From contig JBBPUQ010000002.1 in NCBI GenBank assembly GCA_038501195.1, forward strand, positions 744,001 to 808,000: DNA of 64,000 nt. Direction: 5' to 3'. The position numbers and the translations under genes are program-made. Source of the DNA: Nemania diffusa. Taxonomy: Eukaryota; Ascomycota; Sordariomycetes; Xylariales; Xylariaceae. Below are positions 61,346 to 64,000 of the stretch, piece after piece (within the stretch, counting starts at the first letter, position 1; each line of letters opens with the position of its first letter). The notes beneath the pieces were generated by a model. It worked only from the letters and a program-made list of their open reading frames with translations, did not search any database and was not told where the DNA came from.

Positions 61346-62238
61346 AATTATATATTTAAAAAAACAACTAATTAATTTAGTTAAATAGTATAAACTAAAT
61401 ATAAATATAAAATTAAAATTATATATAAAAAAGTTAAACTTAAATATAAAGTTTTTAATTTATAAATAGCTGTTTTTAATATAATAAAAGTTTAAAATTA
61501 GTTTTATAAATTTAATACTTAGTTTTTTTTTTGTTAATAAACTAAGTTTATTTAATTTTAACAAATTATTATAAACTTATTATTTATATGTTTTAATTAA
61601 TAAAATTAAATAATAAATAAATAATAAAATTAAATAAATTAGTTTATATTAAAATTTAAAAATTATTTTTATAACTATTTAAGCTTTTTTATATATAATA
61701 TTTTAGCAGTATTAAACTTTTAGCAAAAACTTTTTATATAGTATATATTTTATAATTTAGTTATTAAAAAAACAATTTTTAAGCAAAAATTTATTTATTT
61801 CGAAATAAAAAGTGTTAAAATTTATAGTATATACTATTTAACAACAACTAAATATTATAAATATAAACAAGTTTATTTTTAAAGTGTTATAATATAGTTT
61901 TTAAATTTAAACAACTTAAAAAGTATTTTTAATTAAATATTAAATTAATATTATTTATTAAATAAAAAATAAAACTAATAAAATATAGCTGTTATAAATA
62001 TAAAACTAAAAAAATTTAGTTTAAAAAGTTGTTATTTAAGTTTATTTGAAAAAATTTTAAAAATATAAATATTACAAAGCAATTGTAAAACTAAACATTA
62101 ATTAAATAAGTAGTAATATATATGTTTAAAAATAGCTTTATTTTAAAACTAGCTATATATATTTTATAAAACAGAAATAAAAGCTTAAATAATAAAAGTA
62201 TTAAAACATAACTAGCTTTAAGATTTTATAGCCAAATA

Positions 62239-63741
62239 ATGTCTTTGTATATAAAGCAGACTCCTACAGTAAACTCTTGCAACATGTGTTCAGAGCTGAG
62301 ATCTTGCCAAAAATAGAAAATCAAGCCTCCAGCGGTTAAAGTGGCTCGGATCGTTGAAATTAAAGAGCGAGGTGTCTGGCTATACGTACAGAGACTCGAT
62401 TTCAGCTGGTATGCTGCGCCACTAGCCATGGGCATCACAGCAGTTCTTATACATAACCTTTCCGAGTCGTATCCGCAGCACAAGAAAATCATCGTCATAA
62501 ACAGTCTAGTTCACTTTTTAGCCGATCTTTTTATTTTCACTGTAATCACGGCCTTGACCATTGTCCGATACTACAGATGGCCAAAACTCTTCCGACTCAT
62601 GATGAACTATCCTGACCAATATATGCGTATACAATTGATGCCCATGGCGTTGGCACCTATTCTCCTCATGAGTGCCAAACTCGCACGCGAATCCTCAGAA
62701 ACCCTCGCGGTTGTATGGGCAATCTGGGTGGCCACGTTAGTTCTCAGCCTCATAGTCGCTCTTCTAGGACCACTCTTGTTGGCATTGTAGGTGAACCCCC
62801 TAAGCCCTTGATCTCAATTCCGATATCTCTATCTAACTAGTACCCATAGACGATTTATCAAGCCCGGCACCTATGGTTCGTCCGGACGGATAGTTAGCTA
62901 GCTTCTACCTGCCACTGCTCCCATAGTCACGGCTACTATTGGAAACGACCTTTACCCGATGCTCGTCGGGCACCGCGCAACCACCGCGGTTGTGATAACC
63001 CTACTCGTTGCGTCGTTAGGTTCCGTGCAGCTCGTCATTCTGGTCGTCTGGAAAGTCTGTGAAGCTCCAGGACGGTCCCCTAACGGAACAATTGACATGA
63101 GTACGGTCTCCGTGGTTCTAACTATCGTTGCTGAAGTTGGATTAGCATCACAGAAATTTGGAGAACAATGGTTACAGTTTGTCAAAGCTATCGAACCGCA
63201 ACTTGATGCAACATGGGACCCAATTGTCAAAAGCTGGAATATTGTTGGTCTCGCCTGGGGTGGCTTTTTGTGGTGTAGCTATTTCCTCTTGCTCTTCTAC
63301 ATTCCGTCTCGCATCTGGAAGGTTGAGGATAAGACCGTGCGCCTGCAGGCATCAAAATTCGACTTATTGATCTTCCAATTTTCGTTAGGGGTCTTTTCGA
63401 TATTGACCTCGAACATTGGCGTCCAATTGCCACGCATAGACGTTGCGCCAGCCGGTACTACTTTTTCAGTAATGTCTATTGTGGTTTTCCATTTCATCAT
63501 AGGCATGATTTTATGGCAAGTTGGGCGTGGCCAAGGAATGGCGCTGTTTACTGCACCAGAACTCACAGGAACCTCGAATCTGCGGCCCTTAGATGTCGAG
63601 CCTGCTGCACGATGGCGTAAACGCCTTTGGTCGAAGATAAAACACTATCTGGTCGAGTTTGTGACTCTGTTCAGCTACATAGGTCCTATTCATCTGAACG
63701 CTTACTATGTTGATGTGGTGCATACGGATATGGTGGGATGA
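62239..63741 (+). pseudogene. Decayed TDT-family transporter (malate/sulfite exporter-like)
   Basis: Remnant of a ten-helix membrane exporter of the tellurite-resistance/dicarboxylate transporter family (yeast Ssu1 and fission yeast Mae1 are members). Exon 1 reads to 62786; donor GTAGGT at 62787, CTAAC branch and acceptor TAG end at 62840 give a 54-nt intron; exon 2 runs 62841-63741. Family-like segments: RLDFSWYAAPLAMGITAVLI, VRYYRWPKLFRLMM, QLMPMALAPILLM, LLPATAPIVTATIG, GLAWGGFLWCSYFLLLFY and FQFSLGVFSILTSNIGVQLP. Two in-frame TAGs break it: 62314-62316 near the N-terminus and 62899-62901 directly before LLPATAPIV, where relatives often have Trp. Both fit G-to-A or C-to-T mutation. The 5' end touches the AT block, so the original start may be lost. 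A functional version would need different splicing. Confidence 0.68.
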
Positions 63742-64000
63742 AGATAGGCTTTTGATGCGATGGCAGGCTCGTATTGATGGTCTAGTCTCCTCACTTGCGC
63801 CTTACTCGGAAGTCGGACGGATGCGGAGGCAAAACCGGAATAGGCTTATTTTGGGTAGAGCGATTATTCCATATAGATCTTAAAAGAGCTACAAGCAGAT
63901 GCTTATAAACGCTTTCGTCTCTTTAGTGACCTCCTTATTTCTAAGCTCCAAAAGTATTTCCTTAATCCTTTTTTGCCGTGTAGGAAACTGGGCTCACAAC
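63742..64000. other. Region downstream of the transporter remnant
   Basis: About 260 bp to the window edge. A short open stretch on the plus strand from about 63878 reads ELQADAYKRFRLFSDLLISK and onward to the edge; it could be part of a gene continuing to the right but resembles no family I know. Confidence 0.35.

Larger units (their letters stand above)
44617..62225. other. 17.6-kb extremely AT-rich, RIP-like block
   Basis: Both edges are abrupt: ordinary composition ends near 44620 and returns near 62226. Inside, sequence is overwhelmingly A and T, with long homopolymers; CpG, GpG and CpC are scarce, while the remaining G and C sit mostly in AGCT, AAGC, TTGTT and AACAA contexts. TAA and TAG are so frequent that no frame over about 60 codons occurs except inside an 87-bp tandem repeat. 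Several internal duplications have copies that differ mainly by C/T or G/A transitions, the pattern of repeat-induced point mutation. No transposase, reverse transcriptase, LTR pair or RNA gene could be read through the decay. Plausible identities are a heavily RIP-mutated transposon nest or a regional centromere core. Confidence 0.85.

Noticed and set aside
60759..61346. 195-codon minus-strand frame in the AT island
   Set aside because: It lies exactly on the 87-bp repeat, and its Phe/Ile/Lys-only composition follows from AT-rich DNA. The length comes from a period divisible by three, not from selection on a protein.
44617..62225. Mitochondrial DNA insertion as explanation of the AT-rich block
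   Set aside because: No recognisable mitochondrial protein, rRNA or tRNA sequence could be read, and stop codons in every frame extend throughout.
1..64000. CRISPR arrays, prokaryotic operons, phage or defence islands
   Set aside because: Introns, gene families and spacing are eukaryotic; the repeat arrays seen are contiguous or decayed tandems without unique spacers.
63878..64000. Possible partial gene at the right edge
   Set aside because: Only about 40 open codons to the window end, no family recognised, preceded by an in-frame stop; too little to call.

Overview
The window looks like nuclear DNA of a filamentous ascomycete (Pezizomycotina, probably Sordariomycetes). The signs are short introns (about 50-110 bp, one of about 310 bp) with GTRNGT donors, CTAAC-type branch points and YAG acceptors, gene families typical of these fungi, and intergenic DNA full of TACCTACC/TAGGTAGG motifs. 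The species cannot be told from the sequence.

Two kinds of DNA are present. From 1 to about 44.6 kb the composition is ordinary and genes are widely spaced housekeeping genes: an F-actin capping protein beta subunit cut by the left edge; an NAD(P)-binding epimerase/SDR-like protein (9850-11146); a lipocalin-like-fold protein with a one-base frameshift in a G run (13321-14216); a two-exon CBS-domain protein (14954-15588, minus); a Pic2-type mitochondrial phosphate carrier (17137-18669); the CreB deubiquitinase (22571-24976); a four-exon 84-residue Yos1/IER3IP1 protein (25764-26284, minus); the Alg12 mannosyltransferase (26838-28671); a 1203-residue conserved-looking protein of unknown function (32337-36004); an oxysterol-binding protein in seven exons (38258-40160); U2AF small subunit (41301-41930, minus); a GNAT acetyltransferase (42941-43546); and a Pro/Ser/Ala-rich small ORF (44251-44616). 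The genes do unrelated jobs (cytoskeleton, carbon repression, ER-Golgi traffic and N-glycosylation, lipid transfer, splicing); no cluster or operon-like system is visible. Yos1 and Alg12, divergently placed 553 bp apart, both serve the early secretory pathway.

From about 44.62 to 62.23 kb lies a 17.6-kb extremely AT-rich block with sharp edges and no credible gene. It holds several decayed duplications: an 87-bp minisatellite, 33/18-bp, about 96/120-bp, about 140-bp and 170/196-bp tandem copies, and dispersed repeats. Copies differ mainly by C/T and G/A changes, as expected from repeat-induced point mutation (RIP). It could be a RIP-degraded repeat island or a regional centromere core; the sequence cannot decide.

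At the right edge normal composition returns with a broken transporter of the TDT (malate/sulfite exporter) family, 62239-63741. It carries two in-frame TAG codons, one at a position where the family usually has Trp, consistent with RIP leaking out of the AT block. No tRNA, rRNA, CRISPR array, intact transposon or new multi-gene system was found.
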